Counted from the first letter of the stretch, positions 42,951 to 51,853 are shown. The stretch: 64,000 nucleotides of DNA from Streptomyces collinus (GCF_031348265.1 NZ_CP133771.1:7874001-7938000); one strand, 5' to 3'. The notes: generated from the letters alone by a model not told the origin. Translations and numbers: made by a program.

Positions 42951-45556
42951 CGTGCGCTCCCGCTCTCGTCGTGCCGCTCCTCGTCGCGCCGCTCCCGCGG
43001 GGCGCTGTGCGCGGCCGCCATGCGGGCCACCGGCACGCGGTGCGCGGAACAGGAGACGTAGTCGAGGCCGAGGCCGTCGCAGAAGGCGATCGACTCCGGG
43101 TCCCCGCCGTGCTCACCGCACACGCCGAGCTTGATGCCGGGCCGTACGCTCCGTGCCCGTTCGGCCGCCAGGGCGACGAGCGCACCCACCCCGTGCGGGT
43201 CGAGCCGGGCGAACGGGCTGGCGGTCAGGAACCCGCGCTCCCGGTACGAGGCGAGCACCTGGCGCTCGACGTCGTCCCGCGAGAACCCGTAGGTGAGCTG
43301 AGTGAGGTCATTGGTGCCGAAGGAGAAGAACTCGGCGTGCTCGGCGAGTTCGCCGGCCAGCAGCGCGGCCCGCGGGGTCTCGATCATCGTGCCGAGCCGG
43401 TACGGGACCTCCACTCCGGTGCGGGCGGCGACCGCGTCGGCGGCACCGCGCACGTACGCGGCCGCGGCGGCGAGTTCCTCCGGCATGCTGACGAGCGGGA
43501 TCATCACCTCCAGCTCCGGCCGCACGCCGGTGGCGGCGACATCGGCCCAGGCTGTGAAGAGCGCCTCGGCCTGCGCCGGGTAGAGCCGCTCGTGCAGCAG
43601 CGCCAGCCGCACCCCGCGCAGCCCGAGCATCGGGTTCGCCTCGCGCAGCGCGGCGGCCCGCTGCTCCTCGGCCGCGTCCAGGGCCTGTCCGGGGGTGGGC
43701 AGGAACTCGTGCAGCGGTGCGTCCAGCAGGCGCACGGTCACCGGGCGGTTCCCGACCGCGGCCAGCAGCGCGCGGAAGTCCTCGTGCTGGGCGCGCTCCA
43801 GCTCCAGGAGGGCTTCGTCCCGGGCGGCCGGGTCGGCGGCCAGGAGCACCCGGCGGATCAGCGGCAGCCGCTCGCCGAGGAACTGGTGTTCCGTGCGGCA
43901 CAGCCCGACACCCTCCGCGCCCAGGGCGAGGGCGGTGCCGACCTCGGCGGCGGTGTCGGCGTTGACCCGCACGCCCAGCCGGCGCATGCCGTCCGCCCAC
44001 TGAAGCAGGGTGGACAGTTCGGGCGGCGGTCCGGCGACACTGACGCTCAGCGTCCCCCCGTAGACGGCGCCGGTACGGCCGTCCAGCGAGACCGGGTCGC
44101 CCTCGCGCACCACCCGATCCCCGAAGCGGACCGTCCCGGCGGCCAGGTCCACACGCAGCCCCTCGGCACCGCACACCGCGGGCTTGCCCGCACCCCGCGC
44201 CACCACGGCGGCGTGCGAGGCGATGCCGCCGCTGCCGGTCAGCACGGCGGCGGAGGCCAGCATCCCGGGGACGTCAGCCGGTGTCGTCTCGGCAGCCACG
44301 AGCACGACCTGCGTACCGTCCGCGGCCAGTTCGAGGGCACGTTCACTGGACAGCACGACCGCTCCGGTCGCCGCCCCCGGGGACGCGGGCAGCCCCGTCA
44401 CCAGGAGGTCCTCCCCGCCGGTCAGCCGCAGCTGGGGGTGCAGCAGTTCCTGTACGTGCGCGGGGGTGATCCGCCGTACGGCCTCCTCGCGGCCGAGCGC
44501 CCCGTCCCGGGCCAGGTCCGCGGCCAGACACACCGCCGCCCTCAGCGGCGGGCGGAGTTGCGCCGAGGCGGCGAGCAGGGAGATCTCGTCGTCGCGCACC
44601 TCGAAGTCGACCGACACCGGCGCCCGCAGATGACGCTCCAAGGTGAGCAGGGAGTGCTCCAGCAGCGCGGTCCCGCCCGCGAGCCGGTCCAGCGGTTCAC
44701 CGGTGTGCGGCGGCGGCGCGCTGCGGCGCACTCCCCGGAAGAAGGAGCCCTGGGGGGAGAGCCGCCCGGTCTCCGGATCGCGGCTGACCGCCGTGCCGTA
44801 GCCCGAGTGGTCCGCCGGGCCGATGCGCAGCGCCTGCACGTGCAGGGCGAGGGCCAGATCGGCGGGGAGCCGCTGGGCTCGGCGGGACCTTCGCGCGCGC
44901 GGCGAGTCCCACCGGGCGAGGAGGGCGCGGGCGGCCAGCGCGAGCTGTTGCGCGGGGTCGTCGGGGAAGGGCCGGGAACCGTGCCGCGCCACCAGGGACA
45001 GCAGTGCTTCCACCCGCGCCCGCGGCTCGGGCGTGTCCAGCAGCGCGTCGTCGAGCACCGCACCGGACACGTCGAGGGCGTACTCGGCGATCAGCCGTAC
45101 GGTGGCGGCCCACACCTCGTGCAGGGCCTCCCCGCGCCCGATGACGGCGCACAGGTCGTCGGCGTTGGCCGAGGTCACGCCGAGACAGGCCAGGTCGGGC
45201 GGCAGTCCCGCGATCTCGGTCGGCGCGCTCGCCGACAGACGCAGCAGCAGCGGCCGTCCCGCGTCCCCGATCCGCCGCCCCGCGAGCTGTTCGACCAGGT
45301 CGACGGCGGCTTGGGCGGTGTCGGGTTCGCCCAGCGACGCGGAGGCGCCCGCGGGCACGGTGAGCCCCGGCACGACCGGCAGCCCCAGGGCCACCAGCCG
45401 GTCCATCGCCGCGCCGTGCGCACCCAGCTCGTCGGCGTCGAGGCCCCGGATCCGCCCCTGCCCGTAGGGCACCAGGACCAGGCCGGGGGCCTCGGAGAGC
45501 GCGAGAGGAGCGCCGGACTGTGCGAGCGGGCCCGCCTCGCGGTCGGCGACGCTCAC
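42947..45556 (-). CDS. Pyruvate-phosphate-dikinase-like protein with a degenerate ATP-binding domain
   Basis: An 869-residue PPDK homologue. The C-terminal two thirds are well kept: swivel domain GSGGIASHAAVVARGAGKPAV with the phosphohistidine, GVGLCRTEHQFL, GTMIETPRAALLA, FFSFGTNDLTQLTYG and the catalytic Cys in VSCSAHRVPVAR. The N-terminal ATP-grasp part looks eroded: no GGKG start, LRLSASA where SVRSGA is expected, and no GEFL-AQGEDVV block. The GTG start overlaps the upstream small gene by 4 bp. It may take phosphate from PEP only, as donor for another acceptor, rather than run the classic dikinase reaction. The PEP-utilising protein at 29935 could be a partner. Confidence 0.83.
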   Translation of the reverse strand: MSVADREAGPLAQSGAPLALSEAPGLVLVPYGQGRIRGLDADELGAHGAAMDRLVALGLPVVPGLTVPAGASASLGEPDTAQAAVDLVEQLAGRRIGDAGRPLLLRLSASAPTEIAGLPPDLACLGVTSANADDLCAVIGRGEALHEVWAATVRLIAEYALDVSGAVLDDALLDTPEPRARVEALLSLVARHGSRPFPDDPAQQLALAARALLARWDSPRARRSRRAQRLPADLALALHVQALRIGPADHSGYGTAVSRDPETGRLSPQGSFFRGVRRSAPPPHTGEPLDRLAGGTALLEHSLLTLERHLRAPVSVDFEVRDDEISLLAASAQLRPPLRAAVCLAADLARDGALGREEAVRRITPAHVQELLHPQLRLTGGEDLLVTGLPASPGAATGAVVLSSERALELAADGTQVVLVAAETTPADVPGMLASAAVLTGSGGIASHAAVVARGAGKPAVCGAEGLRVDLAAGTVRFGDRVVREGDPVSLDGRTGAVYGGTLSVSVAGPPPELSTLLQWADGMRRLGVRVNADTAAEVGTALALGAEGVGLCRTEHQFLGERLPLIRRVLLAADPAARDEALLELERAQHEDFRALLAAVGNRPVTVRLLDAPLHEFLPTPGQALDAAEEQRAAALREANPMLGLRGVRLALLHERLYPAQAEALFTAWADVAATGVRPELEVMIPLVSMPEELAAAAAYVRGAADAVAARTGVEVPYRLGTMIETPRAALLAGELAEHAEFFSFGTNDLTQLTYGFSRDDVERQVLASYRERGFLTASPFARLDPHGVGALVALAAERARSVRPGIKLGVCGEHGGDPESIAFCDGLGLDYVSCSAHRVPVARMAAAHSAPRERRDEERHDESGSAR

Positions 45557-46185
45557 CCACGGCTCCTCGTGACCAGTTCCTCTTCCCGGGCCTCGTCCTC
45601 GGCCCGGCTGATCCCCAGCACGAGCAGCAGCTCCTGGTGCAGCCGCATCCACACGGTGTGGTACGAATCGCACAGCGGCGAGGCCAGCCACGCCGTCGCG
45701 CCGTCGTCGAAACGGTCGAGGGCTTCCTCCAGGGCCGGGAGGTACCGGTCGCTGCCGGGGAGCACCCGCTCCAGCCTGCGCAGCACGGGCTGGATGGCGT
45801 CGTGCACGTCTTCCAGCGACTCGCGCACCGCGGCGTCGTAGGCGTCGTCGGAGTGGTCGTTCGCGGTGCCGTCGGGGCGGCACTGCCATGCCGTGCACAC
45901 GTCGCGGATCTTCCGGTTGACCGGCAGGAACGCCTCGTAGGCAGCGGTGATCCGCTCCTCCTGCTCGGAGCCGGCGGGAACCCGCAGGATCCGCGCCGCG
46001 GCGGCCTTGGCCCGCTCGGTCGGCAGCACCACCGGCCCCTTCACCATCGCCAGTCCGGCGTCGAGCAGTGGACGGTGCTCGGACTCCGGCCGGCCGCGCC
46101 ACATGCCACGCAGAACGAGGTCGACGACGGCTTCGGCGAGAGGCTCGTCGGGAGCGTCCGGAAGGCCCACGGCAGCAGATTGCAT
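45553..46185 (-). CDS. Helical protein coupled to the dikinase-like gene, function unknown
   Basis: A 210-residue soluble, Glu/Arg/Leu-rich protein with mainly helical character (ALEEALDRFDDGATAWLASP, MRLHQELLLVLGISRAEDEA). I do not recognise a domain. It overlaps the PPDK-like gene (GTGA), so a permanent partnership is likely; a missing N-terminal module of the degenerate dikinase or a regulatory subunit are options. I prefer the ATG at 46185, with AAGG eight nt upstream; a GTG at 46191 is also in frame. Confidence 0.75.
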   Translation of the reverse strand: MQSAAVGLPDAPDEPLAEAVVDLVLRGMWRGRPESEHRPLLDAGLAMVKGPVVLPTERAKAAAARILRVPAGSEQEERITAAYEAFLPVNRKIRDVCTAWQCRPDGTANDHSDDAYDAAVRESLEDVHDAIQPVLRRLERVLPGSDRYLPALEEALDRFDDGATAWLASPLCDSYHTVWMRLHQELLLVLGISRAEDEAREEELVTRSRG

Positions 46186-46279
46186 CGCCACACCTTTTCC
46201 CCGGCTCTGTGGTGACCGGTTCCTCGGATCTGTGTTGCCCGGAGGTTACGCCCCGACGAGCCCGTTAGTGAAGAGGGAC

Positions 46280-47116
46280 TCAAGAAACACTTTCGGATTC
46301 GCCGGCCTCGGCCCGGCCGTCGCCCGACTTCGGGCGACCCCGCGCGGCGAGGAACGACGCCATGCGGTCCCGTGCCTCCCCGCCGTCCGCCAGGGCGGCG
46401 ATCAGCCGCGCCTCTTCGGCGAGGTGGCGGCCCAGTTCCTCGCCGGTCCCGGCGCGCAGCAGGCCCTTCGCGGCGCGTAGTGCGTCACCGGCGCCGGCGG
46501 CCAGGCCGGCCGCGGTCCGGTGCGCCGTGTCGTCCAGTTCCTCGTCCTCCACGGAGCGGGAGACCAGGCCCCATCGTTCGGCGTCGTCGCCGGTCAGTAC
46601 CCGGTTGGTGAGGATCAGGTCCGCCGCCCTGCGGGGGCCCACCAGGCGGGGCAGGAACCACGACGCCCCGCAGTCAGGCGTCAGCCCGATCGCCGTGTAC
46701 GCCAGCCGGAACCGCGCGGACCGGGCCACCAGGACGATGTCGCCCACCAGTGCCAGCCCGACCCCGCCACCCGCGGCCGCGCCGCGCACGGCGGTCACCA
46801 CCGGCACCGGCAGCTCGTACAGGGCCTGTACCGCGGCATGCGCGGCGCTCGCCACGGCATGGACATAGGCACCGGTCCCGGCGCCGCGATTGGTGAAGGC
46901 GCGCAGGTCACCGCCCACGCAGAAGCTGCGGCCCGCCGCCCGCAGCAGCACGGCGCCGCCCGGGTCCGCGGCCACCTCGCGCGCAGTGTCCCGCAGGGCC
47001 TCCGCCGTCCTCAGGTCCAGGGCATTGCCCCGTCCCGGATCGTCGAGCATCAGCTCCACGACCCGGTCGGGGTGGCGGACGATCCGGACCGGCTCGGTGC
47101 TCACGGCAAGGCTCAT
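46280..47116 (-). CDS. Enoyl-CoA hydratase/isomerase (crotonase family)
   Basis: A 278-residue crotonase-fold protein. Oxyanion-hole segments are FCVGGDLRAF and RGAAAGGGVGLAL. The active-site loop reads LTPDCGASWFLPRLVG, closer to PaaG/isomerase-type members than to a classic two-Glu hydratase. It hydrates or isomerises an unsaturated acyl-CoA. It opens the leftward operon that continues, after a 94-bp gap, with the helical protein and the dikinase. It is divergent from the acyl-CoA dehydrogenase at 47223, with a candidate operator between. Confidence 0.9.
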   Translation of the reverse strand: MSLAVSTEPVRIVRHPDRVVELMLDDPGRGNALDLRTAEALRDTAREVAADPGGAVLLRAAGRSFCVGGDLRAFTNRGAGTGAYVHAVASAAHAAVQALYELPVPVVTAVRGAAAGGGVGLALVGDIVLVARSARFRLAYTAIGLTPDCGASWFLPRLVGPRRAADLILTNRVLTGDDAERWGLVSRSVEDEELDDTAHRTAAGLAAGAGDALRAAKGLLRAGTGEELGRHLAEEARLIAALADGGEARDRMASFLAARGRPKSGDGRAEAGESESVS

Positions 47117-47180
47117 GGGCGATTCTCCTGTGGTCTTCCCGTCGCCGGGTGCTTCCCGTCCCGGGCGCTTCCAGGCAAGA

Positions 47181-47201
47181 TACTGAAGACGCTATACAGT
47201 T
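47181..47201. promoter_or_regulatory. Candidate TetR-type operator between enoyl-CoA hydratase and acyl-CoA dehydrogenase genes
   Basis: TACTG-N11-CAGTT lies in the 106-bp divergent gap, one base off the exact inverted repeat seen between the tetR genes. CTAGGACG (47203-47210), like half of the icmF palindrome, follows directly. Confidence 0.5.
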
Positions 47202-47222
47202 TCTAGGACGCGACGGGAGCCG

Positions 47223-48470
47223 ATGCCCGTCCGCCCGTCGGCGGGAGGTCCCGTGCCCATCCAGTTCGATGTCGATCCGACTGTCACTCAACTTGCCTCG
47301 GACACAGCCGCGTTCGTGCGCGAGGTGGTCATTCCGGCCGAGCGCGAGTGCGGCGGGTCCGTGCACGACGCCCCCGAGGCCCTGCGGGAGACCCTGCAGA
47401 AGGCCGCCCGTGACGCGGGGGTCTTCGCTCCGCAGGTGCCGACGCGCTGGGGCGGACACGGGCTCGACCTGCGAGGGCAGGCGGTGGTGTTCGAAGCGGC
47501 GGGCTACTCCCTGCTCGGACCGCTGGCGCTGAACTGCGCTGCCCCGGACGAGGGCAACATGCACCTGCTGGAGAAGGTGGCCACCGAAGAGCAGAAACAG
47601 ACGTATCTGCGTCCGCTCGCCGCGGGCACATCACGGTCCTGCTTCGCCATGACCGAACCGGCTCCCGGGGCGGGCGCCGATCCCCGCTCCCTGCGCACCA
47701 CCGCGACCCGGGTTCCCGGTGGCTGGCGCATCGACGGACGCAAGTGGTTCATCACCGGCGCCCAGGGAGCCGGCTTCGCCATCGTCATGGCCCGGACCTC
47801 CGGCGGCCCCGGCGACCCGGGCGGCGCCACGATGTTCCTGGTCGACGCCGGCACGCCCGGCATGAGCATCGTCAGGACCATCGAGACCCTGGACGAGTCG
47901 CTCTTCGCCGGGCACAGCGAGATCGTCTTCGACGGGTGCGTGGTGGGGGAGGAGCAGGTGCTCGGGGCGGTGGACCGCGGCTTCGAAGGTGCCCAGGTCC
48001 GGCTCGGTCCCGCCCGGACGACCCACTGCATGCGCTGGCTGGGAGCCGCCCGCCGCGCTCAGGACCTCGCCCTGGAGCGGGCGGGCAGCCGGATGGCGTT
48101 CGGCTCGCCGTTGGGAGACCTCGGCATGGTCCAGCAGATGCTGGCCGACTCCGAGATCGACATCGAAGCGAGCCGCGCACTGATCCTGCGTACCGCCTGG
48201 GAGCTGGACACCGGCTCCGCCGCCGCCTCTCAGCTCACCTCGGTGTCCAAGACCTTCGTGGCGGAAGCGGTGAACCGGGTGGTCGACCGGGCGGTGCAGA
48301 TCTGCGGAGCGCTCGGCATCTCGGCCGACGACGCCCCGCTGGCCCGGCTCTTCAGGGAAGTACGTCCGTTCCGGATCTACGACGGCCCGTCGGAAACGCA
48401 CCGTTTCGCCATAGCGCGCCGCGCGGTGCGGCCCTATCGACGGCCGCGCCCGGGCCCCGCCGATGGCTGA
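47223..48470 (+). CDS. Acyl-CoA dehydrogenase
   Basis: A 415-residue acyl-CoA dehydrogenase with CFAMTEPAPGAGADP, WRIDGRKWFITGAQGAGFA, FGSPLGDLGMVQQMLADSEI and the C-terminal QICGALGISADDAPLARLFREVRPFRIYDGPSETH (seen in parts), including the base-like region near DGPSE. Full length for the family. ATG 47223 has GGGAG upstream; a GTG at 47253 with GGGAGGT is an equally good start and would remove ten residues. It marks the right border of the catabolic island. Confidence 0.9.
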   Translation: MPVRPSAGGPVPIQFDVDPTVTQLASDTAAFVREVVIPAERECGGSVHDAPEALRETLQKAARDAGVFAPQVPTRWGGHGLDLRGQAVVFEAAGYSLLGPLALNCAAPDEGNMHLLEKVATEEQKQTYLRPLAAGTSRSCFAMTEPAPGAGADPRSLRTTATRVPGGWRIDGRKWFITGAQGAGFAIVMARTSGGPGDPGGATMFLVDAGTPGMSIVRTIETLDESLFAGHSEIVFDGCVVGEEQVLGAVDRGFEGAQVRLGPARTTHCMRWLGAARRAQDLALERAGSRMAFGSPLGDLGMVQQMLADSEIDIEASRALILRTAWELDTGSAAASQLTSVSKTFVAEAVNRVVDRAVQICGALGISADDAPLARLFREVRPFRIYDGPSETHRFAIARRAVRPYRRPRPGPADG

Positions 48471-48743
48471 TCGTTCCGGGACCCTTCTGTCCACGACCTG
48501 CGGCAGCGGCCGAGCCCGGCGGGCACTGCCGTCGCCGGGGCGGCAGGCCGTGCCCTCGCGACCGCGGCCCACCCGCAGCCGCCCGGCCCGCCCGATGACG
48601 CGTCGGGAAAGTCAGCAGTCGGTCAGTGTGAGTCCTGAAACACCCGGGGACAGCTGACCGCACATGCGAATCGTTGTACGCTCCGGAGACCGCCCTTGAC
48701 CTGCAAAAAGCAGGCAGGGAGCAGACAGATCGGGAGTATTTCC

Positions 48744-49163
48744 GTGCTTCGTACCATGTTCAAGTCCAAGATCCACCGAGCCACCGTCACCCAGGCCGAC
48801 CTGCACTACGTGGGATCCGTGACCATCGACGCCGACCTGCTCGACGCCGCCGATCTGCTGCCCGGCGAGCTCGTGCACATCGTGGACATCACCAACGGGG
48901 CCCGGCTGGAGACGTACGTCATCGAGGGCGAGCGCGGGTCCGGCGTGATCGGGATCAACGGGGCCGCCGCCCATCTCGTCCACCCCGGCGACCTCGTGAT
49001 CATCATCAGCTATGCCCAGGTGACGGACGCCGAGGCGCGGGCACTCGCCCCCCGGGTCGTGCACGTGGACCGCGACAACCGGATCGTGGCCCTCGGCGCC
49101 GACCCGTCCGAGCCGGTGCCCGGCTCGGACCAGCAGCGCAGTCCGCAAGCCGCCGGGGCCTGA
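48744..49163 (+). CDS. panD: Aspartate 1-decarboxylase (pyruvoyl enzyme)
   Basis: A 139-residue precursor of the pyruvoyl-dependent enzyme that makes beta-alanine for pantothenate and CoA. The self-cleavage site is YVGS, where the Ser becomes the pyruvoyl group, and TMFKSKIHRATVT marks the N-terminus. GTG start with GGGAG seven nt upstream; an internal ATG at 48756 would also give an active proenzyme. The 273-bp upstream gap contains a small CCTGC-AAAAA-GCAGG hairpin just before the ribosome site. A CoA-precursor gene beside a CoA-heavy catabolic island is suggestive, but panD is normally present alone in Streptomyces. Confidence 0.95.
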   Translation: MLRTMFKSKIHRATVTQADLHYVGSVTIDADLLDAADLLPGELVHIVDITNGARLETYVIEGERGSGVIGINGAAAHLVHPGDLVIIISYAQVTDAEARALAPRVVHVDRDNRIVALGADPSEPVPGSDQQRSPQAAGA

Positions 49164-49196
49164 CGGACGCATCCGCAGCAGAGGAGGAGCGTGTCC

Positions 49197-49541
49197 ATGA
49201 GCGACCCGGAGATCCGCGACGACCGGGCGGCGGGCCGGCTGGAGGCTGTGTCCGGCGGTGAAGTCGTCGGCCGCATCGAGTACTTCGTGCTCGAAAGCCC
49301 CGAGCGCGCGCTCGTGCCCGTCCACACGGTCGTCGAGCCTGCCCACGAGGGCAAGGGCATCGCCGGTTCGCTCGCGCGCGAGCTCTACGCCCTCGCCGGC
49401 CGCGAGCACAGCGCCGTCGCCTCGCTCTGCCCGTACGTCACCAAGTGGGCCGAACGCCACCCGGACGAGGCCCAGCCGGCCGACGAGGCCCTCCACGCGG
49501 CGGCGAAGGACTGGCTGAGGGCGCATCCCGGCCGCTTTTGA
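49197..49541 (+). CDS. Small GNAT-like N-acetyltransferase (YidJ/COG2388 type)
   Basis: A 114-residue single-domain protein with the short GNAT core: GEVVGRIEYFVLES, VHTVVEPAHEGKGIAGSLAREL (acetyl-CoA loop) and LCPYVTKWAERHPDEA. The short form is common in bacteria and its substrate is unknown. The ATG at 49197 lies nine nt after GAGGAGG; a GTG at 49191 is too close. The gene's last codons belong to an 18-bp tandem repeat array that continues past the stop codon. Confidence 0.85.
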   Translation: MSDPEIRDDRAAGRLEAVSGGEVVGRIEYFVLESPERALVPVHTVVEPAHEGKGIAGSLARELYALAGREHSAVASLCPYVTKWAERHPDEAQPADEALHAAAKDWLRAHPGRF

Positions 49542-49614
49542 GATCCCAGCGGCTTGTGGGGTCCCAGCGGCTTCTGAGAGCCCGGTCGCCTTTGGGATCC
49601 TGGCCGCTTCGAGA
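49525..49614. repeat. Five tandem copies of an 18-bp unit across the 3' end of the GNAT gene
   Basis: Units begin at 49525, 49543, 49561, 49579 and 49597 with consensus ATCCCAGCGGCTTTTGAG. Units 1-3 are closest. The array starts inside the coding region (HPGRF and the stop codon are in unit 1) and extends into the intergenic DNA. Confidence 0.75.
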
Positions 49615-49748
49615 GCCGTTCCCGTCGTCCCGGCCCCCGCTACCCCACCTGGTCCCCTCTCCGTCCCCGGGGGAGTGACTGCGGAGGCGGGTGCCGGGTA
49701 GGCGGGGGTAGTCCAGAGCCGGAGCCGTCCTACTGGCTGGAGGACCTG

Positions 49749-50018
49749 ATGACGAACCCGATCCCCGACCCCGTGCCGCCGGCGCCGACACCGGGCCCGG
49801 ATCCCCAGCGCCCGGAACCGCACCCCGACCCGGTGCCGAACCCGCAGCCCCCGCCGGGCCCGGAGCCGACCCCGCCTCCGCCGACGCCCACCCCGCCGCC
49901 GGGCCCGACCCCGCCGGCGCCTCCGGGCCCCGGCCCCGTGCCGGGTCCCGACCCGTCCCCGATCCCCCCGGGGCCGGATCCCGTGCCGAACCCCGAGCCC
50001 GGACCTCCACTGTCCTGA
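49749..50018 (+). CDS. Proline-rich small protein
   Basis: An 89-residue protein of almost only Pro with Gly, Asp, Asn, Glu and Thr (for example PDPVPPAPTPGPDP). It has no signal peptide, cysteine or membrane segment. CTGGAGGACCTG precedes the ATG, a good ribosome site, and a strong terminator follows at 50052, which supports a real gene. The function is unknown; it is probably an extended, unfolded polyproline chain that would need EF-P for translation. Confidence 0.6.
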   Translation: MTNPIPDPVPPAPTPGPDPQRPEPHPDPVPNPQPPPGPEPTPPPPTPTPPPGPTPPAPPGPGPVPGPDPSPIPPGPDPVPNPEPGPPLS

Positions 50019-50051
50019 CCGGACCTGTCCTAACCGGGCACACGACACGAA

Positions 50052-50090
50052 CGGGGCGGTGGACGGCGATTCCTGCCGTCCACCGCCCCG
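50052..50090. terminator. Strong hairpin terminator between convergent genes
   Basis: A 16-bp stem (50052-50067 with 50075-50090) and 7-nt loop lie between the proline-rich gene and the 6-phosphogluconate dehydrogenase gene, and can serve both strands. Confidence 0.85.
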
Positions 50091-50113
50091 CATACGTCCG
50101 TCAGCGGCAGCGC

Positions 50114-51553
50114 CTACGCGGAGGTCTCCGACCGGTCCCCGCCCCACAGCGTGTGGAACGACCCGTCCCGGTCCACCCTGCGGTAGGTGTGCGCACCGAA
50201 GTAGTCCCGCTGCCCCTGCGTCAGCGCCGCCGGCAGCCGCTCCGCGCGCAGAGCGTCGTAGTAGGCGAGGGCCGCCGCGAAACCGGGCGTCGGCACACCC
50301 TGGCGGGTCGCGGCGACCAGCACCTCACGCCAGTCGTCCTGGGCGTCCGCGATCTCCTGCGCGAACGTCGCGTCCGACAGCAGGCTCGGCAGGTCGGGAC
50401 GGGCGTCGTACGCGGCGCGGATCCGGTCCAGGAACGCCGCGCGGATGATGCAGCCGCCCCGCCACAGCGCGGACACCGCACCGAGGTCGATGTCCCAGCC
50501 GTACTCGCCGCGGGCGGCGTCGATCTCGTGGAAGCCCTGCGTGTACGACACGATCTTCGACGCGTACAGCGCCTGCTCCACCCGGTCCGCGAACGCCCGG
50601 GCCTCCGCCTCGCTCAGCGGCTTCGCCTTCGGGCCGGCCAGCCCGCGCGAGGCCTCCCGCAGGGCCGCGTGGCCCGACAGCGACCGCGCGAACACCGCCT
50701 CGGCGATACCGGACACGGGCACACCCAGGTCCAGCGCGATCTGCACGGTCCAGCGGCCGGTGCCCTTCTGCTCGGCCTGGTCCACCACCACGTCCACGAA
50801 CGGCTTGCCCGTCTCCGCGTCGACGTGCGACAGCACCTCGGCCGTGATCTCGATCAGGTACGAGTCGAGACGGCCCCGGTTCCAGGTGCGGAAGATCTCC
50901 GCGATCTCGGCGGGGGAGTAGCCGGCGACGTCCCGCAGCAGCTGGTACGCCTCGCCGATGAGCTGCATGTCCGCGTACTCGATGCCGTTGTGCACCATCT
51001 TCACGAAGTGCCCGGCGCCGTCCGGACCGACATGGGAGACGCACGGCGAGCCGTCGGCCGCCTTCGCCGAGATCTTCTCCAGCATCGGGCCCAGCGAGTC
51101 GTAGGACTCCCGCGGGCCGCCCGGCATGATGCTCGGGCCGTTCAGCGCGCCCTCCTCACCGCCGGAGACACCCATGCCGACGAAGTGGATGCCCTGCTCA
51201 CGCAGGTCCCGCTCACGGCGCCGGGTGTCGGCGAAGTGCGCGTTGCCACCGTCGATGATCATGTCGCCGGGCTCCAGCAGCGGCGCGAACTCCTGGATCA
51301 CCGCGTCCGTGGGCTCACCGGCCTTCACCATCACGACCAGCCGTCGCGGACGCTCCAGCGCCGCGACGAAGTCCTTCGCGCTCTCGCACGCGACGAACTC
51401 CCCCTCGCCGCCGAACTCCTCCACCAGGGCGTGCATGCGCGCGGGCGTCCGGTTGTGCACCGCGACCGTGTAGCCGTTGCGGGCGAAGTTGCGGGCGAGG
51501 TTGCGGCCCATGACCGCGAGACCCGTGACGCCGATCTGCGCTGTACTGCTCAT
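50114..51553 (-). CDS. gnd: 6-phosphogluconate dehydrogenase, decarboxylating
   Basis: A 479-residue enzyme of the long (NADP-type) class. The cofactor motif is GVTGLAVMGRNLARN (8-22), the substrate motif GMGVSGGEEGALNGPSIMPGG, and the catalytic Lys/Asn in GAGHFVKMVHNGIEYADMQ. It makes ribulose 5-phosphate, CO2 and NADPH in the pentose phosphate pathway. ATG start with an AGGAGCGAACC site. It stands alone, opposite to its neighbours. Confidence 0.96.
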   Translation of the reverse strand: MSSTAQIGVTGLAVMGRNLARNFARNGYTVAVHNRTPARMHALVEEFGGEGEFVACESAKDFVAALERPRRLVVMVKAGEPTDAVIQEFAPLLEPGDMIIDGGNAHFADTRRRERDLREQGIHFVGMGVSGGEEGALNGPSIMPGGPRESYDSLGPMLEKISAKAADGSPCVSHVGPDGAGHFVKMVHNGIEYADMQLIGEAYQLLRDVAGYSPAEIAEIFRTWNRGRLDSYLIEITAEVLSHVDAETGKPFVDVVVDQAEQKGTGRWTVQIALDLGVPVSGIAEAVFARSLSGHAALREASRGLAGPKAKPLSEAEARAFADRVEQALYASKIVSYTQGFHEIDAARGEYGWDIDLGAVSALWRGGCIIRAAFLDRIRAAYDARPDLPSLLSDATFAQEIADAQDDWREVLVAATRQGVPTPGFAAALAYYDALRAERLPAALTQGQRDYFGAHTYRRVDRDGSFHTLWGGDRSETSA

Positions 51554-51757
51554 TCGGTTCGCTCCTAAAGACCTCGGTATCGGTGCTGCCGGTGGGAGGT
51601 GCCCACGGGCATCCCCCGTCGACCATCCTGACGTGCCGCTACTTCGACCGCACGCCCGGGTCGCACGGCGTGGCGCAGGCTGATACGGACGAGAGCCCCG
51701 TCGCACTCAGCCGACGGGTGCGCCCCGCGCGCGCCGCACCGGCGCACGGTGTGCCGC

Positions 51758-51853
51758 CCACGGTGCACCACCGTGGCGTGCGTCGCGCAACAGGGGCCTC
51801 ATACCGGCCATTTGGACTCCCGGGCGGCGAAAAGCCGTCTTGTTCTGGCCGGT
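51758..51853 (+). promoter_or_regulatory. Structured 5' leader of the Rpf-LysM-M23 gene
   Basis: The 350-bp gap 51554-51903 contains no gene. It holds two hairpin elements: CCACGGTG-CAC-CACCGTGG (51758-51776) and a long-range stem ACCGGCCA (51803-51810) with TGGCCGGT (51846-51853) that encloses a CGGC-GAAAA-GCCG hairpin. Rpf-like genes in Streptomyces can have a c-di-AMP riboswitch, but I do not see its consensus here, so the structure is unassigned. Confidence 0.35.
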
